IMG/VR virus record: IMGVR_UViG_3300025121_000011
Span: 186,001 to 250,000 of that record
DNA from: a virus
DNA: 64,000 bases
Strand: one strand, 5' to 3'
Shown: positions 1-8,615 of the stretch, in pieces
Position numbering within the stretch: the first letter of the stretch is position 1
How the letters are laid out: each line of letters opens with the position of its first letter
Program-made: the position numbers and the translations under genes
Notes under the pieces: model-generated
What the model saw: the letters and a program-made list of their open reading frames with translations, nothing else
Database searches by the model: none
What the model was told of the DNA's origin: nothing

Positions 1-21
1 AAAGAAATAACGGAGTATAAG

Positions 22-807
22 ATGAAAATAGGATTAATTGGTATTGGATTTGTTGGTGGAGCTATTAGGGATTTTTTTATTAAAACAGATGAGACGCTTT
101 TATTATATGACAAATATAATGATAATTATAATGATAAAGAATCCATATTGGAAGCGGATATGATTTTTATATGCGTTCCAACTCCACATATGGAAAATAA
201 TGGATATGATATTTCTGCTATAGAAGATTCGTTGTCTTTTCTAGATTCTCATAAATATAACGGACTAGTAATAATTAAAAGCACTGTTCTTCCTGGAACA
301 ATAGATTCGTTTTCGAAAAAATTTAAATTGAAAATTATACATAATCCGGAATTTCTAACCGCAAGAACGGCGTCTAAAGATTTTGAAAATCAAAAGGTAA
401 TTATTATCGGGGCGAAAGATTCAGATATAATATGCGAATTAGTAGAGTTATATACAAAACATTTTCCGGATTCTATTATTAATATTGTTAAACCGTCTGA
501 ATCAGAATCAATAAAGATTATGGCGAACAGCTTTTACTCTACGAAAATTCAAATTCTAAATGAATTCTATGGCTTATGTCAGGCTCTTGGTATAGACTAT
601 GAAGTTGTTAAAAATAATATAGTAGGTCTTGGCTGGGTAAATAATATGCACACCTCTGTGCCTGGCCATGATGGAAAACTAAGTTATGGCGGAGCATGCT
701 TTATAAAAGATACTCGTGCTCTTTTAGACCAAATGAAGAAAGCACATGTTAATCATCAGGTTTTAGAAGGAGTTGTTAATGAGAGAAATATCATGCGAGA
801 TGATTAA
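22..807 (+). CDS. UDP-glucose/GDP-mannose dehydrogenase family protein, short form
   Basis: Likely NAD-dependent oxidation of a nucleotide sugar to its uronic acid. Visible: an N-terminal Rossmann motif GIGFVG (residues 7-12), STVLPGT near 88, NPEFL near 110, and the catalytic-cysteine motif GGACFIKD with Cys about residue 226, matching the family GGxCxPKD. At 261 residues it is much shorter than the usual ~400-450. It stops just after the catalytic segment, so the C-terminal nucleotide-sugar-binding domain is missing. ATG 22 follows GGAG at 12-15. It opens the surface-sugar cluster. Family call is firm. Substrate and activity of the short form are unknown. Confidence 0.85.
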   Translation: MKIGLIGIGFVGGAIRDFFIKTDETLLLYDKYNDNYNDKESILEADMIFICVPTPHMENNGYDISAIEDSLSFLDSHKYNGLVIIKSTVLPGTIDSFSKKFKLKIIHNPEFLTARTASKDFENQKVIIIGAKDSDIICELVELYTKHFPDSIINIVKPSESESIKIMANSFYSTKIQILNEFYGLCQALGIDYEVVKNNIVGLGWVNNMHTSVPGHDGKLSYGGACFIKDTRALLDQMKKAHVNHQVLEGVVNERNIMRDD

Positions 808-825
808 TAATTTAGGATTTTTATC

Positions 826-1770
826 ATGAGTATTAATCGAGTTAAAGAAGGGTTTTATTATACAGATGGAAATATAACCGGAAAGGCACATAAAAGTTGG
901 TATCGTGGAAAGACATGTAATTTTAATCCAAATATTAAAAATATTTTAGAAGTAGATAGTGTAGATAAATATATTTTAGCTGGATGGTTACCAGATGCCC
1001 CATTTATTGATAAAACAACTGTAATAACAACATTTGGCAGTTGTTTTGCTTTGTATATATCTGAATACCTTGATAAAAAAGGCTATAACGCTTCTCTTAA
1101 GGATGGAAATAATCTAATTGATTTTAAAGCAGGGGTAAATAATACATTTGCGATTAGACAACTGATAGAGTGGGTGTACAATGGGAAAAGCTTTGCAGAG
1201 GAAACATGGCATAGAGATGATAAAAGTATAATTGAAAAGAGTGAATCTCTTAGAAGTAAAACCTTAGAAAGATTTTTAAAAACTGATGTTTTTATAATTA
1301 CATTAGGTCTTAGCGAAATTTGGTATAATAAAGAGACTAATGATGTCTTTTGGAGGGCAATACCAGAAGATCAATTCGACCATAATAAGCACGGATTTAG
1401 AGTCTCTACCTTTCAGGAAAATAAAGATAATATTCGTTATATTTACAACACTATTATATCATTTAATAAGAATGCTAAAGTAATTTTTACAATATCTCCT
1501 GTTCCATTGGTTGCAACATTTCGCCCAGTGTCATGTCTATCTGCAAATTCAGTCTCAAAAGCTATTCTAAGAGCGGCAATAGATGAGTTTTATCGAGAGG
1601 AAAATGGAGATAATATTGACAATATATTTTATTGGCCTTCTTATGAGATTGTAGAAAAGATATTTAATTATAAATTTAATGGTGGGGCTTATGACTTCGA
1701 CTATCGACATATTAAAAAAGAATGTGTAACAGAGATTATGAGATTATTTGGTCAGTATTATACGATTTAA
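826..1770 (+). CDS. GSCFA domain protein
   Basis: The name-giving motif FGSCFA lies near residue 70 (TTFGSCFALYISEYL), with downstream blocks typical of the family (FIITLGLSEIWY, then FTISPVPL). GSCFA proteins are poorly characterised. They resemble SGNH/GDSL hydrolases in pattern (Ser in the GSC block, late His) and often sit among polysaccharide genes, so an esterase or acyltransferase acting on glycans is an inference. AGGA at 814-817 precedes ATG 826. It lies between a sugar dehydrogenase and an epimerase, consistent with glycan modification. The 132-base stretch after it holds no gene I can support. Confidence 0.8.
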   Translation: MSINRVKEGFYYTDGNITGKAHKSWYRGKTCNFNPNIKNILEVDSVDKYILAGWLPDAPFIDKTTVITTFGSCFALYISEYLDKKGYNASLKDGNNLIDFKAGVNNTFAIRQLIEWVYNGKSFAEETWHRDDKSIIEKSESLRSKTLERFLKTDVFIITLGLSEIWYNKETNDVFWRAIPEDQFDHNKHGFRVSTFQENKDNIRYIYNTIISFNKNAKVIFTISPVPLVATFRPVSCLSANSVSKAILRAAIDEFYREENGDNIDNIFYWPSYEIVEKIFNYKFNGGAYDFDYRHIKKECVTEIMRLFGQYYTI

Positions 1771-1902
1771 CATAAATCTTTTGTAATGATTTGATATTAA
1801 TCATTTAAAATATTAAGAAAATTGCATTGATGGAATAACATTTACACGGTAAATTATATATTGCGCTGCCGATTCTGGCAATAGAATTACAAAGGATACT
1901 AT

Positions 1903-2862
1903 ATGAATGCATTGGTAACTGGTGGGGCAGGCTTTATTGGAAGTCATTTGGTTGATGCGTTAGTAGCGGATCAACATTTTGATAAAATACTTGTGATAGA
2001 CAATTATAGTACCGGATTAAAAAAGAATTTAGAACACTTAGAAGATAAGATTGTCATCACGCATGATAGTGTATCAAAGCCTCATGCTGTATATCAAATG
2101 GCAGATTTATTTCATGCTTCTCAAATTGATGTCGTGTTTCATTTAGCTGCGGCTCCAGGCGTTCCCTTCTCAATGAAAGAACCGGCTCTTTCTCATATGG
2201 AAAATGTCAACGGTACTTTTAATGTATTGGAAGCAGCCAGACAAGCTAAAGTAAAGAGAGTTGTTTTCTCATCTTCATCTTCTATTTATGGGGGAAAAGC
2301 AAATTTTCCAACTTATGAAGCCGATTTTCCAATGATTGAATATAGACCGCAATCTCCATACGCACAATTTAAAGCAGTTGGAGAACAGTATTGTAAAATG
2401 TATTCTTCTATGTTTGGATTAGATACAGTTTGTTTAAGATATTTTAATGTTATGGGCCCCCGACAAAGAGCAGATTCTGCATATGCCGCTGTTGTTGCTG
2501 CATTTATAGACTGCGCAGTTAATAATAAAATTCCAAAAATTCATGGAGATGGATTAGCTTTTCGCGATTTTACCTTTGTAGATAATGTAGTTAGTGCTAA
2601 TATTTTAGCTGCCACTTATCCTAATCTTTTAAGAGGTGAATCTTTTAACGTAGGAACCGGAAGAAAAATTACCGTTAATGACGTACACAAGGTTAGTGGT
2701 GCTTTGCCCGCTATTTATAGTGAAAATAGAATTGGAGATGTAAATGGATCTCAGGCATCAATAGAAAAAATTTCTAAAGTTTTAGGATATAAAGTATTGG
2801 TCAATTTCGAAGATGGTATGAAATTAACTAAAGAATGGCATTTAGCTCAAAAAGGAGTATAA
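1903..2862 (+). CDS. NAD-dependent nucleotide-sugar epimerase/dehydratase
   Basis: Extended short-chain dehydrogenase/reductase. TGGAGFIGSH at residues 6-15 is the Rossmann NAD-binding loop. FSSSSSIYG and SPYAQFK carry the catalytic Ser and the Tyr-x3-Lys pair. LRYFNVMGPRQ and the late RDFTFVDN block are typical of UDP-glucose 4-epimerase-like enzymes. Length (319) is normal. AAGGA lies upstream of ATG 1903. It is followed within 3 bases by a nucleotidyltransferase, so the two are probably co-translated. Exact substrate (UDP-Glc, UDP-GlcNAc or another) cannot be told from sequence. Confidence 0.9.
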   Translation: MNALVTGGAGFIGSHLVDALVADQHFDKILVIDNYSTGLKKNLEHLEDKIVITHDSVSKPHAVYQMADLFHASQIDVVFHLAAAPGVPFSMKEPALSHMENVNGTFNVLEAARQAKVKRVVFSSSSSIYGGKANFPTYEADFPMIEYRPQSPYAQFKAVGEQYCKMYSSMFGLDTVCLRYFNVMGPRQRADSAYAAVVAAFIDCAVNNKIPKIHGDGLAFRDFTFVDNVVSANILAATYPNLLRGESFNVGTGRKITVNDVHKVSGALPAIYSENRIGDVNGSQASIEKISKVLGYKVLVNFEDGMKLTKEWHLAQKGV

Positions 2863-2864
2863 TA

Positions 2865-3308
2865 ATGGCAGATTCAAGACCTACCGTAGCAGTATCAGGA
2901 GGATTAGATCCTGTACATATGGGCCATATAAAATTAATTCAAGAGGCATATAGATATGGAGATGTAATTGTTATTTTAAATAGTGATCATTGGCTTTTTG
3001 AAAAGAAAGGTTTTTGTTTTATGTCTTTTGACGAACGAGCTACAATTTTAGCAGCAATCAAAGGTGTGGTCAAGGTTGTGGAAGTAGATGACAGTGATGG
3101 AACAGTTTGTGAAGCCTTAGAAAGGTTACATCCAGATTACTTTGCCAATGGTGGTGATAGAAAAGAGTATAATGTACCAGAAGTTGAATTATGTAAAAAA
3201 TTAGGAATTAAACTATTATGGAATATTGGCGGGGACAAGATGCAGAGTAGTAGTGATTTAGTTTCTAGACTTGTAAAAAAGAGTAATATCAAAATAAGTG
3301 AAAGATGA
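2865..3308 (+). CDS. Cytidylyltransferase-like nucleotidyltransferase
   Basis: HxGH-type nucleotidyltransferase: SGGLDPVHMGHIKLI near the N-terminus has the HxGH ATP/CTP-binding motif, and QSSSDLV near the C-terminus corresponds to the family ISSTxI. FANGGDR matches RfaE/HldE-domain and TagD-like enzymes. It probably activates a sugar or polyol phosphate as a CDP/ADP derivative for the glycan pathway. An in-frame ATG exists at 2835 inside the epimerase gene, but AAAGGAGT at 2851-2858 places the start at 2865. Length 147 residues, normal for a single-domain member. Confidence 0.85.
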   Translation: MADSRPTVAVSGGLDPVHMGHIKLIQEAYRYGDVIVILNSDHWLFEKKGFCFMSFDERATILAAIKGVVKVVEVDDSDGTVCEALERLHPDYFANGGDRKEYNVPEVELCKKLGIKLLWNIGGDKMQSSSDLVSRLVKKSNIKISER

Positions 3309-3700
3309 AAGTATTAACCAAGGAACAAATTGAGATAAACAGACAAGAGCGTTTGTCTAAAGTTGCGCCAAAAAAAGCAATTAGACGGAATATATGGGGA
3401 ATTGAAAAATCATTACAATCTCACGAATATATTATTCCGGAGCCTAATGCTGATTATCTTGGATTAACACGAGATGATCTTGAGGAGCATACAGTTAAAA
3501 GAGCGATAGAAGCTATGCGTGCAATTCGAAAACAGATAGAGTCACTGGGAGCCCTGCTTAAAAATATAGATCCTGAAAAAATTCCGATTTTATGTAAAGA
3601 GCTTGGAATGGAAGGTGAATTGAATGCGATATTATCAAGTCCAAATATATCAGAGAATTTAAAATGGCAAATTATTTATAATTTGGATAAAGTAGTTTAA
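3305..3700 (+). CDS. Hypothetical protein, 131 aa
   Basis: I do not recognise this protein. It starts with an ATGA overlap on the upstream nucleotidyltransferase stop, indicating translational coupling. The N-terminus is basic and polar. The middle (about residues 55-85) is predicted helical (EEHTVKRAIEAMRAIRKQIE), and the C-terminus looks helical as well. No metal or nucleotide motif is visible. Its place between nucleotidyltransferase and GDP-mannose dehydratase suggests co-expression with the sugar cluster, but its sequence does not resemble an enzyme of that pathway. Confidence 0.65.
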   Translation: MKVLTKEQIEINRQERLSKVAPKKAIRRNIWGIEKSLQSHEYIIPEPNADYLGLTRDDLEEHTVKRAIEAMRAIRKQIESLGALLKNIDPEKIPILCKELGMEGELNAILSSPNISENLKWQIIYNLDKVV

Positions 3701-3722
3701 TGAATTAAGGTTGGAGATATGA

Positions 3723-5867
3723 ATGGAAAATGAAAAATACCTCAGAGCTGTTTTGACTGGCGTAGCGGGTCAGGATGGTTCGTATCTGTCAGAACATTTA
3801 CTTGGTTTAAATTATACGGTAATAGGAATATCTAGGCGAAAATCTGTAGAACAGGGTCTTACAAATATACAACATCTTATATCCAATCCGAATTTTCATC
3901 TTTTGATTGGCGATATTACAGACTCTACATTTATTAGTCGCACATTGCATGATTGGCAGCCGCATGAATATTATGGATTAGCCGCAATGTCTAATGTGGG
4001 GCAATCTTTTAAAGAACCTCTTAATACATTTAGAACTAATGCAGAAGCTGTAATTATGCAATTAGAAATGATTAGACAATTATCACCATCTACTAGATAT
4101 TATCAAGCATCTACTTCGGAACTTTTTGGAGGCATCAATTGCCCCGAAGAGGGTTATGATGAATCATCTCCAATTTATCCTAGATCTCCATATGCAGTTG
4201 CCAAAGCTGCGGCTTATTATGCTGTAATTAATTACAGAGAAGCCTATGGGATTCATGCTTCCAACGGAATATTATTCAACCACAGTTGTATTGCTCCAAA
4301 TACGGCGGTAATAATAAAAAGAAATAAAAATATAGAAATAGTAAATCCAACCGATATTCTTCGGCCTTCTGTTTTAGAGGTCGGTCTTAATTTAAGTGAT
4401 GAAAATATAGATATATGGGATGGAGAAGAATGGGTTAAATTAAAATCCATAACTGCAAAACCCGTTAAGGATAGTGATTTAGATATGGTTGGGCAAATTA
4501 CAAATACGAGAAGTGGTGTTGTCTTTACGACAAAAAATCATAATTTACTTGATAAAAACAGTAAAAAGGTTCGGGCAGATTCTGTAGGTATTGGAACCAA
4601 TCTTTTGCATGGTAAATACCCAATGATAAATAGAAATTTAAATGAATTTAGTGTTGATGAGGCGGAATTAATCGGATTAATTGTTGGAGACGGTTGGATT
4701 CATAAAGAAAAGACGATATGTCATATAGGAAATAATTCTGACGATATAGTTGAAAGAATAAGGGTACTATGGTCACAGATAAATAATTCAACAATCACCA
4801 TAGGAAAGTTTTATAACAAAAAGGGGTCTTTTGGAAAAAGTAGAAATATAAAAATTAATAACTTCTCAGATTGGCATTATGCGGGATATCTCAGAGATAT
4901 GATATATAATTTTGATAATAAGAAAAAAATACCAATTGGTATTTTAAATTCCTCTGTTGATGTTCAATTAGCTTTTCTCAATGGATATAATATGGCAGAT
5001 GGATTGAAAAAGAATAAATGCAGATATAAGTTTAAAAATTTCAAGACCAACAGTCAGGAATTAGCTGCGGGGCTTCTTTTGTTAATTCATAATACAACAA
5101 AGCAGACTTACAATCTAAATATAGAATATAGAAATAATAAATATTATTACAGTATTAATTTATTATCAGATAAGCAAACCTCAAATGAAAAACAATCAGA
5201 AATAAAGCACCTGCTATCTCTCGGCCTTTCTCAAAGAGAAATAAACAGAAGAACTGGAATATCAAGAGTTTTTATTAGAAAGGTTCAAAATAATGAACAA
5301 ATAATAACCAAACATTATAGATTTTTAAACAGAGCAGAAGTTAAAAAGATTTTAAATACAAAATATAATTGTGTTTATGATATCGAAACAGAATCTGGAA
5401 AGTTTATGGCAGGAGCGGGAAGCATTGTAATCGCAAACTCTCCTCGCAGGGGATTTGACTTCGCAACCAGAAAGATAACCAGTGGAATAGCTAAAATCAA
5501 ATTAGGCTTAGAGCCTAATCTTAAAATGGGAAACCTTGATGTGTTTAGAGACGAGGGGCATGTCAAGGATCATATGAAAGCAATGCATTTAATATTGCAA
5601 CAAGAGACTCCAGATGATTATGTAATATGTACAGAAACAGGTGCAACGATTAAAGAAATGTTAGAATATGTTTGTGAATTAGCAGAATTGGATTTTGAGA
5701 ATGTATATGAAATGGACCAAGATTTTATGCGCCCATCAGATGTTAAATTTTTAAAAGGAAACGCAACAAAGGCTAGGTTAGTTTTGGGATGGGCACCAGA
5801 ATATACTTGGAAAGAAACGTTAAAAGAAATGTATGAAAATGATCTTAAAATATTGCAGAAATTATAG
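3723..5867 (+). CDS. gmd: GDP-mannose 4,6-dehydratase with in-frame intein
   Basis: Converts GDP-mannose to GDP-4-keto-6-deoxymannose. The mature extein is residues 1-188 plus 573-714 (330 aa, slightly shorter than the ~340-370 usual). TGVAGQDGSYL is the NADP-binding glycine loop, STSELFG and SPYAVAK give the catalytic Thr/Ser-Glu and Tyr-x3-Lys. NGILFNHS joined to SPRRGFDFATRKIT recreates the family signature (NHESPRRG in most members). The 384-residue intein sits exactly inside this signature. ATG 3723 follows GGAG. Without splicing the active fold would be split. Confidence 0.92.
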   Translation: MENEKYLRAVLTGVAGQDGSYLSEHLLGLNYTVIGISRRKSVEQGLTNIQHLISNPNFHLLIGDITDSTFISRTLHDWQPHEYYGLAAMSNVGQSFKEPLNTFRTNAEAVIMQLEMIRQLSPSTRYYQASTSELFGGINCPEEGYDESSPIYPRSPYAVAKAAAYYAVINYREAYGIHASNGILFNHSCIAPNTAVIIKRNKNIEIVNPTDILRPSVLEVGLNLSDENIDIWDGEEWVKLKSITAKPVKDSDLDMVGQITNTRSGVVFTTKNHNLLDKNSKKVRADSVGIGTNLLHGKYPMINRNLNEFSVDEAELIGLIVGDGWIHKEKTICHIGNNSDDIVERIRVLWSQINNSTITIGKFYNKKGSFGKSRNIKINNFSDWHYAGYLRDMIYNFDNKKKIPIGILNSSVDVQLAFLNGYNMADGLKKNKCRYKFKNFKTNSQELAAGLLLLIHNTTKQTYNLNIEYRNNKYYYSINLLSDKQTSNEKQSEIKHLLSLGLSQREINRRTGISRVFIRKVQNNEQIITKHYRFLNRAEVKKILNTKYNCVYDIETESGKFMAGAGSIVIANSPRRGFDFATRKITSGIAKIKLGLEPNLKMGNLDVFRDEGHVKDHMKAMHLILQQETPDDYVICTETGATIKEMLEYVCELAELDFENVYEMDQDFMRPSDVKFLKGNATKARLVLGWAPEYTWKETLKEMYENDLKILQKL
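4287..5438 (+). mobile_element. Intein with LAGLIDADG endonuclease in GMD
   Basis: In-frame insertion, residues 189-572 of the precursor. Starts at Cys1 (CIAPNTAV). Block B is TTKNH. It ends IVIAN, followed by Ser+1. A two-motif LAGLIDADG nuclease lies in the middle (LIGLIVGDG and FLNGYNMADG), both with the catalytic Asp. After the nuclease is a helix-turn-helix-like segment (LGLSQREINRRTGISRVFIRK). The penultimate residue is Ala rather than the usual His, a known but less common variant. Boundaries rest on Cys1/Asn-Ser+1 and on restoring the NHxSPRRG host motif. Confidence 0.9.
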
Positions 5868-5909
5868 AACGATAAGCTATTAATTCAGTTAATTAAGATA
5901 GGGGATGCG

Positions 5910-6659
5910 ATGTATCAATTAACTGAATTATTAAATATTCTGAAGAGATCACACTCTGATTCTAGTGAGATTCGAAATATAATTCATAAGATAGCAACTC
6001 GACCATTACCTATACCATCCAAAGAGGAACTTCAGCCAACAGCAGATAAGATAATAGAATATATAGAGCATCAATTAAAAACTGTTCCAATATATTCTAG
6101 CATAATGCGCAATACTCAAAAGAAGCATTATAAAAGTTCTATTCCAATTGAAACATTAAAATTAAAAAATGTTAAAGATGATGAAATTAAAATAGATATT
6201 TTTTGGGCTTATACATCTGAAGACATGAAGGGATTTTTGGAAGAAATTTCTGATGAATATAAAAAAATATATATCTTTATAAGATCTGATATCCCAAAAA
6301 TAGAAGCCTTTAAAGATTTACGTAAACATATTATTGTTTCATTGGAACACGAAATAACTCATGCACTTGATATTCTTTCGCTATCAGATGAATATCTTTC
6401 TCTGGATGGTAAGCAAGATTTTATAGCATATGTAAATGATTCTGGAGAGATCAAAGCATTTATACGTACATTATATTCCGAAATACAAGAAGAGGTAAGA
6501 GAAAGAATAGATAATGGTGGATCATTGGGTTCGGCCATTATGCATGCGTTAAGTACAAACCTTGACTGGAAGCAAATTAAAAAATATGTGTCTGATAAAA
6601 ACAAAGCAGTTTTGTTAAAAGGATTAGTAACAGCCTTTCAAGATGAAGGTTTAATGTAG
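5910..6659 (+). CDS. Putative HExxH metallopeptidase
   Basis: Unknown family. A clear HExxH zinc motif occurs in EHEITHALDIL (about residues 147-157), preceded by a hydrophobic helix (HIIVSLEH), as in zincin peptidases. The third ligand is not obvious. The N-terminus (LTELLNILKRS...EIRNIIHKIA) weakly resembles the shared N-terminal module found on several other proteins here. The start at 5910 has AGGGGA upstream. It leads a run of putative effector genes (5.9-11.6 kb). Peptidase activity is inferred from the motif alone. Confidence 0.65.
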   Translation: MYQLTELLNILKRSHSDSSEIRNIIHKIATRPLPIPSKEELQPTADKIIEYIEHQLKTVPIYSSIMRNTQKKHYKSSIPIETLKLKNVKDDEIKIDIFWAYTSEDMKGFLEEISDEYKKIYIFIRSDIPKIEAFKDLRKHIIVSLEHEITHALDILSLSDEYLSLDGKQDFIAYVNDSGEIKAFIRTLYSEIQEEVRERIDNGGSLGSAIMHALSTNLDWKQIKKYVSDKNKAVLLKGLVTAFQDEGLM

Positions 6660-6668
6660 GAGATAATT

Positions 6669-6863
6669 ATGTCATTTAAAAAAACTGGAGAGATTAAAGT
6701 TTATCGAAAAGATAAAGAAGGCATATCTAAGAAAGCCGGAAAAGAGAGTCCTGCGAGATATACCGTAGATGATTTGGTAGATGAATCTGAAGCTGGATAC
6801 GATCCTTATGAGGAAGAAGATTGGGATCTGGAAATATCACCAAAAGAACAAGCAGAATCATAA
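6669..6863 (+). CDS. Small acidic hypothetical protein, 64 aa
   Basis: Not recognised. The first half is lysine-rich (KVYRKDKEGISKKAGK). The second half is strongly acidic (DDLVDESEAGYDPYEEEDWD). GGAG lies just upstream, and the gap to the putative metallopeptidase is 9 bases, so it is probably translated with it. Charge-segregated, likely disordered. A small binding or inhibitor protein is possible but unsupported. Confidence 0.6.
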   Translation: MSFKKTGEIKVYRKDKEGISKKAGKESPARYTVDDLVDESEAGYDPYEEEDWDLEISPKEQAES

Positions 6864-6900
6864 TTTCATCCAACCTTTAAGAATGTGATTGGAGAATATA

Positions 6901-7311
6901 ATGTGGGATAAAATAAAAATACTTTCTAATGTTTTAAAACGTTTTGGATTAGCCAAAGATGTAGATGCACTATTAGAATCTGAAGGATTTTCTGAAGATA
7001 TACATATTTTATTTTTAAAACAGGGAGGAAAAAAAGATCATCTTTTATCCTTATTTCATCATTTACATCATTCAATAAGTGATAGAAAAATAGAACACGA
7101 AGTTCATCATTGTGGTGGGAAACATAAAGGTAAAGATATAAATTATACTATATCTCATTGTTCTCATAATAAACATAGAATAGATAAAGAAGATGCCATC
7201 GGACATGGCACAACACACGGAGATGATCTTTTAGCAGTTAAAATTCATTTTACGGAAAAATGTTCTGATGGTGGTTGGCACATAGAAAGCGGAAAAATAA
7301 AAGATGATTAA
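6901..7311 (+). CDS. His-rich protein with shared N-terminal module
   Basis: The first ~30 residues (WDKIKILSNVLKRFGLAKD, then VDALLES) match the amphipathic module seen on other proteins in this window. The rest is extraordinarily histidine-rich (HHLHHS, EVHHCGGKHKG, SHCSHNKH, GHGTTHGDD) with several cysteines, suggesting metal binding. An in-frame TTG lies at 6889, but GGAG at 6891-6894 with six-base spacing fixes ATG 6901. It overlaps the following gene by 8 bases. Function unknown. Metal binding is an inference from composition. Confidence 0.7.
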   Translation: MWDKIKILSNVLKRFGLAKDVDALLESEGFSEDIHILFLKQGGKKDHLLSLFHHLHHSISDRKIEHEVHHCGGKHKGKDINYTISHCSHNKHRIDKEDAIGHGTTHGDDLLAVKIHFTEKCSDGGWHIESGKIKDD

Positions 7312-8080
7312 TGAATATGAAGCTATTTGCAGTAAAATAAACAACTATGATTGGCATCCAAGTTATGATTCTTTTGAGAATAAAGTATATTCATTAAATA
7401 TTGCTATTACTCAAGATCTTGATAAAATTGTTAATAAAATAACTGTAAATAAACAAGAAATTCATTTAGCTTATTCGGGTGGAGTAGATTCTACAATTAT
7501 TTTATTTAAGCTTTTAAAATATAATATTCCAATTTTTGCTCATACAATTGCTTCGAGTGAAAATCATTTTGATTTTATATATGCAAAAAAAGTGTTATCT
7601 TCTTCTAATATATTATCAAGCGTTAAACATATACCTCATATTTTATCTGTGAAAGAAGATGATCTTATAGAGTCTAACAATATTTTAGAATCAAATGATA
7701 AAAGACCAGATAATTATTATTATTTAATGCGATCTATATTGCATTATACTCAATCAGTTATTAATTGCGATATAATAGATGAACTACTTGGTGGATATTA
7801 TTTGCATTATGGACCGAATATTCCAATGTTTTATGATTGTTTAAATAAGTTAATAAAAGATCATTTATATATTTTAAATAAGATTTCTACACATTTTAAT
7901 ATAGAAGTGTTTCTTCCATATGGTGGAGATAATTTTATGCATAAATGTGAATCTTTTTCTTTTGATGAATTGGTCGGAATAAATCAGCGAAAAAAGCCTG
8001 TATATGAAATCGCAAAATTATGTAATATTCCAGAATATATAATGGAGCGCAAAAAAATGGGATTAGTTTCTGCTTTATAA
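7304..8080 (+). CDS. Asparagine-synthase-like PP-loop protein
   Basis: The ATP-pyrophosphatase motif SGGVDSTI (near residue 56) marks the PP-loop superfamily. The C-terminal end KKPVYEIAKL...IPEYIMERKKMG matches the end of the synthetase domain of AsnB-type enzymes. At 258 residues it holds only the synthetase domain, with no N-terminal glutamine amidotransferase, so ammonia would have to come from elsewhere. In this sugar cluster it may amidate a carboxylated sugar or a peptide instead of making asparagine. The start overlaps the upstream gene, and no strong ribosome binding site is seen. Confidence 0.8.
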   Translation: MINEYEAICSKINNYDWHPSYDSFENKVYSLNIAITQDLDKIVNKITVNKQEIHLAYSGGVDSTIILFKLLKYNIPIFAHTIASSENHFDFIYAKKVLSSSNILSSVKHIPHILSVKEDDLIESNNILESNDKRPDNYYYLMRSILHYTQSVINCDIIDELLGGYYLHYGPNIPMFYDCLNKLIKDHLYILNKISTHFNIEVFLPYGGDNFMHKCESFSFDELVGINQRKKPVYEIAKLCNIPEYIMERKKMGLVSAL

Positions 8081-8099
8081 AATAGAGGTATATAAGTTT

Positions 8100-8606
8100 A
8101 TGTTAAATAAACTACAAAATTTAGAATATGCTCTTTTGTCTTATGGTCTTGCAAAAGAGGCACGTTTTGTGAATTTATTAAATAGAAATATATCCACCGC
8201 TTCTTCTATTGCCGATTCAACGGAGCGTGCAATTCACACGCCATTTAATTCAGAAAAACTAATAGCAACAGATGGCATAAGAATACCTTTTGGTGATTTT
8301 AATGAACCATGGGAAGTGTTTATATTAGAAGGCGACAACTATTCTGGAGTCAGAGCGGGCAGAATACTATTGGGATATCAAGATGAACCAGCTGGAGGAA
8401 TCAAGTGGTTTGAGGAGGATGGTAGACCAGTAATAACTCATTATTTTCTTGATGAAGATTTAAGAGGCAAAAAAGTTATTTCTCAATTGCTAGAAATTTA
8501 TAAAAAGTATGTTTCGGATCGTATTATTATAACTGGTCCATTTTCAGAGCAGGGAAAAGCGGTGGCGGATAAAAAGGCAGATGAAATTGTAGATTATAAA
8601 TATTAA
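8100..8606 (+). CDS. GNAT-like acetyltransferase with N-terminal module
   Basis: Residues 1-32 carry the shared module (LNKLQNLEYALLSYGLAKEA, then RFVNLL). The remainder has a GNAT-like pattern: paired strands (GRILLGYQDEPAGGIKWF, then VITHYFL), then DEDLRGKKVISQLLEIYKKY. The last resembles the acetyl-CoA loop RGxGxxxxLL and following helix, although glycines are reduced. The length, 168 aa, fits tag plus one GNAT domain. AGAGGT lies upstream of ATG 8100. Protein acetylation would be consistent with an effector, but the target is unknown and the GNAT call is moderate. Confidence 0.6.
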   Translation: MLNKLQNLEYALLSYGLAKEARFVNLLNRNISTASSIADSTERAIHTPFNSEKLIATDGIRIPFGDFNEPWEVFILEGDNYSGVRAGRILLGYQDEPAGGIKWFEEDGRPVITHYFLDEDLRGKKVISQLLEIYKKYVSDRIIITGPFSEQGKAVADKKADEIVDYKY

Positions 8607-8615
8607 TGAGGTCAA

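Noticed and set aside
8590-8605. T4-type late promoter TATAAATA
   Set aside because: The string appears inside coding sequence in very AT-rich DNA, and similar strings occur by chance elsewhere. No consistent placement before late genes was seen.
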